Assembly (NCBI GenBank): GCA_000496475.1
Contig: AYMW01000001.1
Location: forward strand, 753,358-817,357
Reading direction: 5' to 3'
DNA: 64,000 nucleotides
DNA from: Betaproteobacteria bacterium MOLA814
GTDB lineage: Bacteria; Pseudomonadota; Gammaproteobacteria; Burkholderiales; Burkholderiaceae_C
Shown piece by piece: positions 8,613-17,879 of this stretch. Positions within the stretch are counted from its first letter, which is position 1; every line of letters starts with the position of its first letter. The notes beneath the pieces were generated by a model. It did not search any database. It was not told the origin of the DNA and saw only the letters and a list, made by a program, of their open reading frames with translations. The position numbers and the translations under genes are program-made.

Positions 8613-9533
8613 TCAAGCGCTGACAGAAGAACACGCTTGCTTCATGAACTCAATTTCCTTGGCAATCGCCTCTCGGAAAAGATCGGTACCCGGGTACAAG
8701 CACCCAAAGTGGCCACCATCGATATCGAACCACTCTTTAGGTGCCTCAATGCTTTCAAACACAGCCTGTTGGACCAGCGGGTTGCAGTGCACCATCTCGT
8801 CCTTGCGCCCGGCAACCATCAACGTTGGGCAGGCAATGAACGCGGCACTCAACTGTGGCGAAAAGGGCACCTCGGTTTTAGGAATCACACGCGAAACGGC
8901 GTTGTTCCAATTGCTGTCAAAGCGCCCGCCAAAGCTCATGAACCAATGGAATGCCTGAATGGGTTGGAGCAGCGACGGCGTGCCACTTTGGTCGAAAGAT
9001 ACGACAGGCAAGGGGCCCGTGACATCTTTCTCAAATGTGTCCAAATCGCCATTCAAGAAAATGTCTTTCAATGTCTCAAATTGCTGTGGTTTGTCGTTGA
9101 ACGGTATGAGCTCTGCGCCGCAAGATGGAATGTGAGCAACGACTGCAGCCAGGTTGTCTACCAAAGCGCCAGCAACCAGCACAAGGCCTGCCGCGTAACT
9201 GTCACCCCAAATAATCACTTGCCCGTTGTGCACGCCGTCCATGCCTCGAACAAACATGCAGGCGTCTCGGTACTCACGGCCCTGTACCCATGGGTTGATG
9301 ATGTCGGCGTCGCCATCACTCAATCCAAAACCAGCATGGTCGTACAGCAAGACGTTGAAGCCAGCGGCCTGAAAGGCCTCTGCGTACTCATCAATGACCA
9401 TGACAAACGTGCCGGATGTGCCGTGAGCCATCACAACACAAGGGGCCGGCTTGTCTGAGGCCGCTGGGTACAACCTGCCTCGCAGTGCGTGCCCACCAGA
9501 CGCGAAGTCCACTTCTTTAAAATGTGCTGACAT
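8613..9533 (-). CDS. Alpha/beta hydrolase (serine hydrolase, substrate unknown)
   Basis: This 306-residue protein has the order of motifs of an alpha/beta-hydrolase fold enzyme. MAHGTSGTF is the oxyanion-hole segment after strand 3, IIWGDSYAAG has the nucleophile serine in a G-x-S-x-A elbow, VAGRKDEMV carries the likely acid, and DGGHFGCLYPG supplies the catalytic histidine. No signal peptide is visible, so it is probably cytoplasmic. The nucleophile elbow, with Asp before Ser, resembles dienelactone-hydrolase or peptidase-S15-like relatives more than lipases. It lies in an accessory zone beside a second, broken hydrolase of a different subfamily. The substrate cannot be inferred. Confidence 0.85.
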   Translation of the reverse strand: MSAHFKEVDFASGGHALRGRLYPAASDKPAPCVVMAHGTSGTFVMVIDEYAEAFQAAGFNVLLYDHAGFGLSDGDADIINPWVQGREYRDACMFVRGMDGVHNGQVIIWGDSYAAGLVLVAGALVDNLAAVVAHIPSCGAELIPFNDKPQQFETLKDIFLNGDLDTFEKDVTGPLPVVSFDQSGTPSLLQPIQAFHWFMSFGGRFDSNWNNAVSRVIPKTEVPFSPQLSAAFIACPTLMVAGRKDEMVHCNPLVQQAVFESIEAPKEWFDIDGGHFGCLYPGTDLFREAIAKEIEFMKQACSSVSA

Positions 9534-9699
9534 TGTTTTCTTTCATTGGTTGGCTCTGTCTTGCGCCACAGAGCTGGTGATGCACTCGCCAACGTGGCGA
9601 AGCGCAGGGGGAGAAACGTAAAGAAGAAGGGAAGGAGACAATTGCAGGGAACAAGCTCAAAACCGAGACCCCATTGCAAACGAATGGGGCGACTAGCCC

Positions 9700-10494
9700 C
9701 TACGCAATGCGGTTTAGAAAAGCCACGGTGGCATCGTTAAACGTTGTAGGGTGTGTGATGGGCCCCATGTGGCCCAGCCCCTCAAACTCCAAGACCTGCA
9801 CGTTTGGCAACACGGGGATCAAAACATCTGCCACGGCGCGCGCTGGCACGGGCGATGCTGACCCCAGCATGTACAACATAGGACACGTCAACTGCGAGAA
9901 TGCGCTCAGCGGGGTCGGGTCATTGTTCAGCGCGAATCCCCAACGCGCAACTTCCCGAATGGCCAACAAGATCGCCTCCTTGGAACGCTCGGGCGTCTAA
10001 TCCCAAGTGCCCTCACCGGACCAAAAATCAATAAAAACAGACGCCGCAGCCATAAAATCACCCTTCGATACCGCCTCAGAACTGCTTTGCACGGCGCTGC
10101 GTATCGCATCGGCACCGTTGGGCAGTGGATGGACTTGGTTCACAAGGCTGAACAGCGTTGGCTCGTACACCACAATAGCTTTCACGCGACTCGGGTTGGC
10201 CAAGGCTGCTGTCAAAGCGACTGCGGCACCGTACGAGTGGCCAACGAGCACAACGCCCTCACCGGCCTTGTCCAGCGCAGGTTCAGCCAGTGCCACCTCA
10301 TCGGCCAAGCTCAGATGTTCAGGGCGATCCCATGCTGGCGTTTTACCAGCACCGTAGGAATCAACAGCGAACACATGGTGGCTGTCGGCCAACGCAGTCA
10401 TCAAACTTTTAAACTGACCTGAGCTGCTGCAGTTGGAGTGAAAGCAGACAACGCCTGGGCCCTCCCCCGCTTCTCGAAAAAAAGATGTGGTCAT
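9700..10494 (-). pseudogene. Alpha/beta hydrolase interrupted by one in-frame amber codon
   Basis: A continuous alpha/beta-hydrolase sequence is broken by a TAG at 9997-9999. Upstream of it are VVCFHSNCSSSGQF, DSYGAGKTP and the nucleophile elbow VLVGHSYGAAVAL. Downstream, in the same frame, are the cap and C-terminal part with CPMLYMLGS and the catalytic-histidine motif LGHMGPITHP. Without the TAG the product would be about 264 residues, normal for the family. The best start is ATG at 10494, preceded by AGGAG about ten bases upstream. A truncated product ending at 9997 would lack the catalytic histidine. A single base change, natural readthrough or a sequencing error could each explain the stop. 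Confidence 0.8.
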
Positions 10495-11033
10495 ACCAAC
10501 TGGACTCCTGGTTGCTGTCTCGCTCCAACAGGACAATAGGGCTGTCTCGCCGCGAGATGTCGCATGTGATGCAGTTCAGTATCACCGCATATGAAACCCC
10601 ATGTGCACATTGGGCGACTTGAACCCACAGCCTGGCGCGGGGAAACCCAATAACACCAGCGTGGAAACATAGACACAGCTGTGCATGGTCGTTAGGTGTT
10701 GGCAGAGCCAAGCTCAACGCGCGCGCAACACATTTACTGGCCTCACTGTCTGGGATGAACGGGTTGCATCCCGCAAATGTTTGAGGGCAGCGACGCAGCG
10801 TGTGAACGGCATGACAGTGTGCCCAATACAGCCGACAGTCTGTTTGATTCGTTTACAGCAGCAGACGATTCGGGTCTGCCTTACTGGACTTACTGTTTAG
10901 CTGGCCTTACTCGTCTTACTGGTCTTACTGTTTAGCTGGCCATGTTGGTGATGGCCACCATCAAACAGGCATGGGCCCCTGACACACCATGCACCCAGGC
11001 CACATATTGGCTTGGTGACGTGTCTGGACACCC
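10495..11033. other. Intergenic region with short tandem repeats
   Basis: No gene could be supported in these roughly 540 bases; the small open frames do not resemble proteins. The stretch from about 10880 to 10941 is a repeat based on the words CTTACTG and TTAGCTGGCC. A promoter for the minus-strand hydrolase remnant may lie just above 10494, but no clear boxes were found. Confidence 0.5.
10889..10941. repeat. Direct repeat, 18-base unit with 35-base period
   Basis: The 18-mer CTTACTGTTTAGCTGGCC occurs at 10889-10906 and again at 10924-10941. The spacer between them is built from further TTACT words. The repeat lies about 100 bases past the end of the indolepyruvate oxidoreductase gene. Confidence 0.85.
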
Positions 11034-14000
11034 TTAAACGCTGCGAACAGCAATGCCGCGCAAGTGATGCAGACTGGGCTGGTCTGAAGGCCGCGGAAAC
11101 CGAGCAGGATCCAATCGGTGCAACAACCAGCCCTGTCGAATGTGTGCCGCTTTGACGTTGCGTTCTTTGACATGACCAAATCCGCGCATGGTTTGCGGCA
11201 GCGCCAAAATATCGCGTATCACGTCTACATTGTTTGAGTTTGCCAATGGCAACAATTTTTGTGTCAGTTGGATGTATTCTTCGATTAATTGGCGCTCCAT
11301 GCGTCGCTCTCGTGTTCGACCAAATGGGTCCAAAACAGTGCCGCGTAGCACTTTGCCTGTGGCCAATAACCGCAGAGCTGGTCGCATCCAAGAACCTAGA
11401 ACCACTTTGCGTGGCGCTTTGGCGCTTGACCCTTTGAACAAGGCAGGCGGCGACATGTGAAACGCCAGTCGGTAGTCGCCTTCAAACTGCGCGTCGAGCT
11501 GAGCTTGAAAGCTGGGTTCGCTGAACAAGCGGGCAACTTCGTATTCATCTTTGTAACTCATCAGTTTGTGCAGACTGCGTGCCACCGTAAGAGGCAAGGT
11601 GTCATCGGTCATGCCTGCCGAATGTGCCGCTTGTGCCACTTCACGCATCAATTGCGTGTAGCGCTGTGCCCACACCTTATGTTGATACTTGGCCAAGTGA
11701 AGGCTAGCGTGCGCGATGAAACTGTGCAATTCATCATGTGCAGCCTCTGGTTCTGCAGGCTTATTGAACGACATCGGATCGGCAGCCGCCAAGCGGCCAA
11801 CTGTGAAAGCCAGCAAGTTGGCATCGACTGCGACATTGTTCAAGCGTATGGCCTGTTCAAGCGCGGCCAAGGTGACCGGTACAAGCCCTCGCTGCCAGGC
11901 ATAACCCATCGCTAAGATGTTGGCGGCCAGTGTGTCCCCCAGCACGTGCTGGGCCAGTGCTTGTGCGTCAAAAGTTTCCACTTGAGCATCACCCGCTGAA
12001 AAGCGCAGCTTGTCGACCAGCAAGTCTGTTTGCAATTGCGCGTCTGGGTCGCGCACAGCATCTGCCACAGGGGTTTCGTGCATATTGACCACCACCCGTG
12101 TTCTGCCATGGCGTATGGTTTGTAGTGCTTCTGGCGAAGCTGCGACAACGGCATCGCAAGCCAGCACCGCATCTGCTTGCTGGGTATCGATGCGCACTTG
12201 ATTGAGCAGTTGTTGTGTGGGCGCAATGCGAACAAAACTCAACACAGCACCGCCTTTTTGGGCAAAGCCCATAAAGTCAAGGACGCTGGCGTGCTGGCCC
12301 TCCAAGTGGGCCGCCATTGCAATGACTGCACCAACGGTGACCACGCCAGTGCCGCCAACACCAGTCACGAGCAAGTCCCAAGGACTGTCAGTGCTGCGTG
12401 GATGGGCATCAGGCAAGCGGCTGGCTTGTGCCATGAACTGTTGAAGTGACTCAGGCGACGCGCCTGTTGTTCGACGCAAGCTGGCGCCATGCACGCTGAC
12501 AAAGCTTGGGCAAAAGCCGTTGGCGCACGAGTAGTCCTTGTTGCAATGCGTCTGGTCAATCTTTCGCTTGCGACCCCAGGTTGTCTCTTGTGGCAACACG
12601 GCCACACAGTTGCTTTGCACACCGCAGTCGCCACAACCTTCGCAAACGCCCTCATGGATCATCAAGCGTCGCGCCGGCTCAACCATGTCGCCTCGTTTGC
12701 GGCGGCGGCGTTTTTCAGCTGCACAGGTTTGTTCGTAAATGAGCACAGATACGCCTGACACCTCGCGCAATTGGCGTTGCACAGCATCCATATCTTCACG
12801 TGGATAGAAGTTGGCGATGGTTGGAAAACGGTTTTTAATGGCCTTGAATTTACCGATGTCATCGCTGACGATAGCCAGCACGTGCACGCCTTCGCTGTCA
12901 ACTTGTCGCGCTATGGCATCAACGCTGATAACGCCATCCACTGGCTGCCCACCTGTCATGGCGACAGCATCGTTGTACAAAATTTTGTATGTGATGTTGG
13001 CCTTGGCAGCTACTGCTTGGCGAATGGCAAGATAACCTGAGTGGTAGTAGGTGCCGTCACCTAAGTTTTGGAATACATGCGGCGTCCGTGTAAAACGTGA
13101 GTGCGACACCCAATCTACACCTTCGCCGCCCATCTGTATGAGACCGGCGGTGTCACGCTCCATCCAATTGGCCATGAAGTGGCAACCAATACCTGCGCGT
13201 GCGGTTGAACCGTCAGGCACTTTGGTTGACGTGTTGTGCGGACAACCCGCACAAAAGTAAGGCACGCGCTTGACCGAGTCGCTGTTGTTGCTCAGCATGT
13301 CAGCGGGTACAAAGTCTCGCACCTCGAGATGCGCACAGCTCAGGGCCCCGCTTGTGTGGTGTTGCAGCCATTTCGCGACCTGAACGATCAGACGGGAAGG
13401 CCTTAACTCACCCAATGCCGACACCACGGACTGACCTTGCGCATCGCGCTTGCCAACGATGCCTGGTCGTGATGAAGCGTTGTAGAGCAAGTCGCGCAAT
13501 TGCTGTTCCACGACAGGTGCTTTCTCTTCGATCACCAGCACTTCGCGCAGACCATCCGTGAAGTTGTGCATGCGCACGGTGTCGATGGGATACGTTAAAC
13601 CCAACTTGAGCACGCGCACGCCGGCTGCAGCCAATGCACTGTCAGTTAGTCCCAATCTTCGAAACACTTCCATCAAATCATGGTGGGCTTTTCCTGCTGT
13701 AACGATACCCACGTGCGCCTGTGAGCTCTCGATCACGGTGCGATCAATGCTGTTGACCTGGGCAAAAGCGGCTACTGCAGCAAGTTTGTCTTGGAGCCGT
13801 GACTCAATGCGCAGTGATGGGAGGTCGGGCCAGCGGTAGTGCAATCCATCTGCAGGGGCGCTATAGCCTGTTAGAAGATGCACATCGTTGGCATTTTTCC
13901 ATTCTGTAGTGTGTGCGTTGATCGCATCAATATTCACAGTGGCACTGCTTTCCACAACTTCCGACAGCGCCGTCATGCCTACCCAAGCACCTGAATACCG

Positions 14001-14603
14001 AGACAGTGCGAAGCCATACAGACCAAAGCTGACCAGCTCGGACACATCGGCTGGAGAAACAACTGGCATGTGCCACGACTGGAATACTTGGTCACTTTGA
14101 TGCGGCATGGAGGAAGACACGCAGCCATGGTCATCGCCTGCAACCACCACGACACCGCCATGAGGGGATGAGCCATACGCATTGCCGTGTTTAAGGGCAT
14201 CACCCGCTCGGTCAACACCCGGACCTTTGCCGTACCAAAGACCAAACACACCATCGACTGTGCGCTCTGGGTCAGACTCTACACGTTGGGTACCCAGGAC
14301 CTGTGTAGCGCCCAGTTCTTCGTTGATGGCAGGTGCAAATTCGATACCTGCCTGTGTGAATGCCTCACCTTGGCGCCAAATAACTTGGTCGACCATGCCT
14401 AAAGGAGAACCGCGGTAGCCGCTGATAAATCCCTTGGTATTCAATTTCTGGCGCTGGTCTAGCTGGCTTTGCATCAGCATCAAACGAACAAGTGCTTGCG
14501 TGCCGGACAAAAAAACCGCACCGTGCGATGCCCATATGTTGTCTGTGAGTTGGTAGTCCCGCAGATCAGGTGTCTGGGTGATGACGGCGCTTGTGTGGGG
14601 CAT
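11034..14603 (-). CDS. Indolepyruvate ferredoxin oxidoreductase, fused alpha-beta form
   Basis: The enzyme oxidatively decarboxylates indolepyruvate and other aryl pyruvates to aryl-acetyl-CoA, reducing ferredoxin. It acts in aromatic amino acid degradation. The roughly 1190-residue length is typical of fused proteobacterial forms. The N-terminal part has GFISGYRGSPLGMVDQ. The thiamine diphosphate site shows as GDGTYYHSG and NDAVAMTGGQP. A ferredoxin-like CEGCGDCGVQSNC cluster follows, and the C-terminal gamma domain begins VTGVGGTGVVTVG. ATG at 14603 is chosen because GGAG lies about eight bases upstream; an in-frame TTG four codons earlier overlaps that signal. It is divergent from an Lrp/AsnC regulator, the likely controller. 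CoA and ferredoxin partners are not in the window. Confidence 0.92.
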   Translation of the reverse strand: MPHTSAVITQTPDLRDYQLTDNIWASHGAVFLSGTQALVRLMLMQSQLDQRQKLNTKGFISGYRGSPLGMVDQVIWRQGEAFTQAGIEFAPAINEELGATQVLGTQRVESDPERTVDGVFGLWYGKGPGVDRAGDALKHGNAYGSSPHGGVVVVAGDDHGCVSSSMPHQSDQVFQSWHMPVVSPADVSELVSFGLYGFALSRYSGAWVGMTALSEVVESSATVNIDAINAHTTEWKNANDVHLLTGYSAPADGLHYRWPDLPSLRIESRLQDKLAAVAAFAQVNSIDRTVIESSQAHVGIVTAGKAHHDLMEVFRRLGLTDSALAAAGVRVLKLGLTYPIDTVRMHNFTDGLREVLVIEEKAPVVEQQLRDLLYNASSRPGIVGKRDAQGQSVVSALGELRPSRLIVQVAKWLQHHTSGALSCAHLEVRDFVPADMLSNNSDSVKRVPYFCAGCPHNTSTKVPDGSTARAGIGCHFMANWMERDTAGLIQMGGEGVDWVSHSRFTRTPHVFQNLGDGTYYHSGYLAIRQAVAAKANITYKILYNDAVAMTGGQPVDGVISVDAIARQVDSEGVHVLAIVSDDIGKFKAIKNRFPTIANFYPREDMDAVQRQLREVSGVSVLIYEQTCAAEKRRRRKRGDMVEPARRLMIHEGVCEGCGDCGVQSNCVAVLPQETTWGRKRKIDQTHCNKDYSCANGFCPSFVSVHGASLRRTTGASPESLQQFMAQASRLPDAHPRSTDSPWDLLVTGVGGTGVVTVGAVIAMAAHLEGQHASVLDFMGFAQKGGAVLSFVRIAPTQQLLNQVRIDTQQADAVLACDAVVAASPEALQTIRHGRTRVVVNMHETPVADAVRDPDAQLQTDLLVDKLRFSAGDAQVETFDAQALAQHVLGDTLAANILAMGYAWQRGLVPVTLAALEQAIRLNNVAVDANLLAFTVGRLAAADPMSFNKPAEPEAAHDELHSFIAHASLHLAKYQHKVWAQRYTQLMREVAQAAHSAGMTDDTLPLTVARSLHKLMSYKDEYEVARLFSEPSFQAQLDAQFEGDYRLAFHMSPPALFKGSSAKAPRKVVLGSWMRPALRLLATGKVLRGTVLDPFGRTRERRMERQLIEEYIQLTQKLLPLANSNNVDVIRDILALPQTMRGFGHVKERNVKAAHIRQGWLLHRLDPARFPRPSDQPSLHHLRGIAVRSV

Positions 14604-14647
14604 GATTATCTCCAAAATCTTGAAGTAAGAATATGCCGGTACAAGGC

Positions 14648-14664
14648 GAATAAATCACTTATTC
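14648..14664. promoter_or_regulatory. Inverted repeat, candidate regulator site
   Basis: GAATAA-ATCAC-TTATTC is a perfect six-base inverted repeat in the 121-base gap between the divergent oxidoreductase and Lrp/AsnC genes. It shares the GAATA half-site word with the second palindrome 38 bases away, centre to centre. Binding by the adjacent regulator is inferred. Confidence 0.45.
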
Positions 14665-14686
14665 ACACTACAAAAGACCTTAATTG

Positions 14687-14701
14687 GAGAATAATATTCT
14701 C
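14687..14701. promoter_or_regulatory. Palindrome, candidate Lrp/AsnC operator
   Basis: GAGAATAATATTCTC is a perfect 15-base palindrome (7-base arms around a central A), 24 bases before the Lrp/AsnC-family start codon. Lrp/AsnC proteins commonly bind 15-base imperfect palindromes with an A+T-rich centre next to their own gene. It is therefore a good candidate for autoregulation and control of the divergent oxidoreductase. Confidence 0.55.
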
Positions 14702-14724
14702 GATTTCAACCATAAAATAAGATA

Positions 14725-15201
14725 ATGATGGATGCCTTCAGTCGAAAAATTCTCACAGCCCTCCAAGAGGACTCTCGCATGACCGTGCAGCACATTTCTG
14801 AGCGGGTGGGCTTGTCCGCAACGCCTTGCTGGAAGCGGATCAAAGAGATGGAAGCGCAAGGTGTTATCACCGGCTACACAGTGAAAGTAGACCGCAAAAA
14901 GGTTGGTCTCAATCTGATGGTCATGGCCGAAATCAACTTAAGCCAGCACACTGAAAAAACGGTGGCTGAATTCGAGGCCGCTGTGCAAGCAACGCCTCAC
15001 ATCGTGCGGTGCTACTCAACCACCGGCCAGTCTGACTATGTGCTCATGATCATGGCAGCCGACATAGAGGAGTACGAACAATTGCTCATGCGTTCCCTGT
15101 TCAAGTTGCCTGGGGTTGCCCACGTTCGCTCAAGCATGGTGTTGCGAGAGATCAAACTAGGTGCAGCCTTGCCTTTGAAATCTAACCAGTCATTGTCGTA
15201 A
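14725..15201 (+). CDS. Lrp/AsnC-family transcriptional regulator
   Basis: This 158-residue protein has the two-domain layout of the family. The N-terminal winged helix-turn-helix (about residues 4-62) contains VQHISERVGLSATPCWKRI. The C-terminal RAM/AsnC ligand-binding domain contains VRCYSTTGQSDYVLMIM and LPGVAHVRSSMVLREIK. Such proteins sense amino acids and form octamers or hexadecamers. Two ATG codons are adjacent (14725 and 14728) and either could start translation. It is divergent from the indolepyruvate oxidoreductase gene, with two palindromes in between, so a local regulator of aromatic amino acid breakdown is the simplest reading. The specific effector is not known. Confidence 0.93.
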   Translation: MMDAFSRKILTALQEDSRMTVQHISERVGLSATPCWKRIKEMEAQGVITGYTVKVDRKKVGLNLMVMAEINLSQHTEKTVAEFEAAVQATPHIVRCYSTTGQSDYVLMIMAADIEEYEQLLMRSLFKLPGVAHVRSSMVLREIKLGAALPLKSNQSLS

Positions 15202-15683
15202 TTCATTTTTCAACGCCCATGCTTTTAGCTCAGGACCAAAAAAGCAGTGACGACAACAGCACAAAGCAGCTGCAAGCAGCTGTGGCGTTGGCTTGAAGCA
15301 CGTGGTGTCGATGGCGTGTTGGGGGTAGCAGGAAAGCGCAATCTGAACAGATAGCGGCTGGATATGTCACCAGACAGCTGTTGCTTGACAAGCTGCATGA
15401 GAGTTGTCGCAGCCTAGTGAGCAGTACGGTACACAAGGGTTGCGCTGATCTGACTACACGACGGCACGGCTGGCCCAGCGGGCAGTTGGTCAGGCTGTTT
15501 GATTCAGTATTTAAAACGTACAGACTCAACGCACTCAATGCGATGGACTACAGAGACTTACACGTAACCACTTGTGTGCGCCAAAAAATGAGGCCATGGG
15601 CCTCCCTTTTTTGTATCCCACAGTGTTGATGTCAACAACTTTGGCCCAACGGTATTGGGTTGATATGTCTTGACTTACAACGC
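15202..15683. other. Intergenic region between the AsnC-type regulator and cynS
   Basis: About 480 bases without a supportable gene. Short open frames are present on both strands, but none resembles a family I know. The only clear element is the terminator near 15590-15610. Coding-like words around 15340-15480 (plus strand) may be an eroded gene, but I cannot identify it. Confidence 0.5.
15583..15612. terminator. Rho-independent terminator, probably bidirectional
   Basis: The hairpin GAGGCC-ATG-GGCCTC (15590-15604) is preceded by six A and followed by CC and six T. It lies between the plus-strand AsnC-type gene and the convergent minus-strand cyanate operon, so it could serve both. Confidence 0.7.
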
Positions 15684-16148
15684 TCAATATGACTTGTAGG
15701 GTAAAAACTTGCCAGACATCATGATCTTAACCCTGTCTCCGTTGGGATCGTTTTCTCGCTGCATATCCATTTTGAAATCGATAGCACTCATAATACCGTC
15801 GCCGAATTCTTCGTGTATCAGCTCTTTAAAAGTGGTTCCGTAAACGGAAATTAATTCATAAAATCTGTACACCAATGGGTCAGTGGGAACTGCAGTGGGC
15901 AAGGATCCTTTGTAAGGTACGGCTTCGAGAACAGGTATGGCTTCTGCTGGAAGACTGAATATCTTAGCAACTACTTTAGCTTGTGCATTGGTTAATGCCA
16001 TTTGACCCAAGCACGCTGCAGTAACCCACTCTTTTGAAAGCTTTAATTTCGGCGCAACATCTGCCCATTTTATTTTCTTTTGAATTTTAACCGCCATGAT
16101 CATGTCGGTCACTTCTTCGCGCGTTAAGATTTTAATGTTGGTAGCCAT
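15684..16148 (-). CDS. cynS: Cyanate hydratase (cyanase)
   Basis: Cyanase converts cyanate and bicarbonate to ammonia and carbon dioxide (through carbamate), letting the cell use cyanate as a nitrogen source and detoxify it. The protein is 154 residues, close to the 156 of E. coli. The catalytic residues known from that enzyme can be placed here as Arg95 and Glu98 in PLVYRFYEL and Ser121 in GDGIMSAIDF. The N-terminal helical domain and the C-terminal dimer strand GKFLPYK are present. It is the last gene of an operon with a nitrate/cyanate-type ABC transporter, 19 bases after the ATPase gene. Ammonia release fits the sigma-54 promoter upstream of the operon. Confidence 0.97.
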   Translation of the reverse strand: MATNIKILTREEVTDMIMAVKIQKKIKWADVAPKLKLSKEWVTAACLGQMALTNAQAKVVAKIFSLPAEAIPVLEAVPYKGSLPTAVPTDPLVYRFYELISVYGTTFKELIHEEFGDGIMSAIDFKMDMQRENDPNGDRVKIMMSGKFLPYKSY

Positions 16149-16167
16149 GGTTGTTCCTATTTGTTTG

Positions 16168-17031
16168 TTAGGTGGAAGTGGTTAATGCAGAAGCTGACAG
16201 ACCAGGTGACACAAACAGTGGCTCACCTGGTCTTTCTTGTATGCCATTGGTAATGTCACTGGCTCTATTGACTAAAAAATCGACCAAGTGATTGCGAATT
16301 GGGTAATAGTGTGGTTCGTGGTGTAAAGTGGCTCTGCGTCGATTACGGGGCAAAGTATTCACTACTATTTCTGCAATCATTGCCATAGGGCCATTTGACA
16401 TTAATATGATCTTATCGGCTAAAAAAATTGCTTCATCAACATCGTGCGTAATCATAAATACAGTTTGACCTGTATCTTGAACTATTGTCAGCAGTTCATC
16501 TTGAATACTGCCCCTTGTTAGAGCATCTAATGCACCAAAAGGCTCATCTAACAACAGCATTTTGGGATCTATAGCAAAAGCGCGTGCAATACCAACTCGT
16601 TGCTTCATACCACCAGATAACTCTGAAGGACGTTTCTCTTCTGATCCAGTGAGATTCACCATATCAATAAATCGCATGGCATGCTCATTGATCTTTGCAG
16701 CAGTCCAGTTCGGATACCTTGAGCGTACGGCAAAGGCAACATTTCCTTTAACCGTAAGCCATGGCATGAGTGCATGCGTTTGAAAGACAACGCCTCTGTC
16801 TAAACTTGGACCTGAAATTTCTCTACCATCCATGAATACATGACCGGCTGTTTGAGTTTCAAGACCAGCCAATACATTCAATATCGTTGTTTTGCCACAG
16901 CCTGAGTGTCCAACAATACAAATAAACTCACCTTTTTCGATATTGAAATCCACATCTTCGAATACGGTTACTTGACCACCAGTTCGAACTGGGTAGATTT
17001 TTTTGAGCTTTTCAACTTTTAAAAATGACAT
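16168..17031 (-). CDS. Cyanate/nitrate-type ABC transporter ATP-binding protein
   Basis: This 287-residue ATPase energises uptake through the adjacent permease. Walker A is GHSGCGKTT (residues 41-49). The signature LSGGMKQR, Walker B LLLDEP and the switch ITHD follow in order. It is most like the NrtD/CynD/SsuB group. The C-terminal extension after about residue 215 includes [20 protein letters not shown], which is typical of NrtD-type proteins. Because cynS follows in the same operon, cyanate is the likeliest substrate. The ATG at 17031 lies three bases after the permease stop. Confidence 0.93.
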   Translation of the reverse strand: MSFLKVEKLKKIYPVRTGGQVTVFEDVDFNIEKGEFICIVGHSGCGKTTILNVLAGLETQTAGHVFMDGREISGPSLDRGVVFQTHALMPWLTVKGNVAFAVRSRYPNWTAAKINEHAMRFIDMVNLTGSEEKRPSELSGGMKQRVGIARAFAIDPKMLLLDEPFGALDALTRGSIQDELLTIVQDTGQTVFMITHDVDEAIFLADKIILMSNGPMAMIAEIVVNTLPRNRRRATLHHEPHYYPIRNHLVDFLVNRASDITNGIQERPGEPLFVSPGLSASALTTST

Positions 17032-17034
17032 TTG

Positions 17035-17877
17035 TTAATCCTTGTAAGTGATATGCTTCTGTACACGAGCAACAAGTGAATCAAGGATCATTCCAACAAT
17101 ACCGATTGCTAGCACGGCGACTAAAATGTTTGATATTGATAAGTTATTCCATTCATTCCAAACAAAGTAACCTATTCCCGTACCGCCAACCAGCATTTCT
17201 GCGGCAACAATTACCAGCCAAGCTATACCAATCGATATGCGTATGCCCGTCATGATTGTTGGTCCTGCTGCAGGCAGTATTACAAATATGGCTTTTCTAA
17301 ATGGATTGAGCTCAAGCGTTTTAGCGACATCAAGCCAGTCTTTTCTGACTGACGATACGCCCAAGGTGGTGTTTAACAACATGGGCCAAATTGAGCATAT
17401 AAAAATAACAAACACAGCTGAAACATTGCTGTCTTTCAGTGTGAACAGCGCTAGCGGCATCCAAGCAAGTGGCGAAATAGGCTTAAGGACCTGGATAAAT
17501 GGATCCAGTGCCTTGGTCATGAGCGGAGACATACCAATCATGAATCCTAACGGTATAGCCACAATAACTGCTGCCGCAAAACCGACAAGCACTCTCCAAA
17601 TCGAATACCCAAGTTGAATACCTATGCCCTTGTCGTTCGGGCCATTGTCATAAAAAGGATCCGATATGGCCTCTACCAGCTTGTCACCAAACTGAGCTGG
17701 CGTGGGGAAGGCCGATTCCTGACCTTTTGCAGCAGCCCCCCCTACCAGTAACGCGTACTCATCGCTGACAACTTGATCCGCTGCTTTTGGCATTGTCGCA
17801 AGGTGCCAGGACAACAGAAATGTCAACAGCAGGAGGGCAGATAACAACCCTGCAACCAGCGTTTGCGATGGTTTCAT
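17035..17877 (-). CDS. Cyanate/nitrate-type ABC transporter permease
   Basis: This 280-residue inner-membrane protein has about six hydrophobic segments and belongs to the NrtB/SsuC/TauC permease family. The family EAA-like loop is recognisable around DWLDVAKTLELNPFRKAIFV, and GIRISIGIAWLVIVAAEML is a characteristic segment. It sits between the binding-protein and ATPase genes with gaps of only two and three bases, so the three form one transporter. The substrate is inferred from cynS. Confidence 0.93.
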   Translation of the reverse strand: MKPSQTLVAGLLSALLLLTFLLSWHLATMPKAADQVVSDEYALLVGGAAAKGQESAFPTPAQFGDKLVEAISDPFYDNGPNDKGIGIQLGYSIWRVLVGFAAAVIVAIPLGFMIGMSPLMTKALDPFIQVLKPISPLAWMPLALFTLKDSNVSAVFVIFICSIWPMLLNTTLGVSSVRKDWLDVAKTLELNPFRKAIFVILPAAGPTIMTGIRISIGIAWLVIVAAEMLVGGTGIGYFVWNEWNNLSISNILVAVLAIGIVGMILDSLVARVQKHITYKD

Positions 17878-17879
17878 TG

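Noticed and set aside
8637-9458. A 273-codon plus-strand frame opposite the intact hydrolase
   Set aside because: The minus strand carries a complete alpha/beta-hydrolase motif set; the plus frame resembles nothing known.
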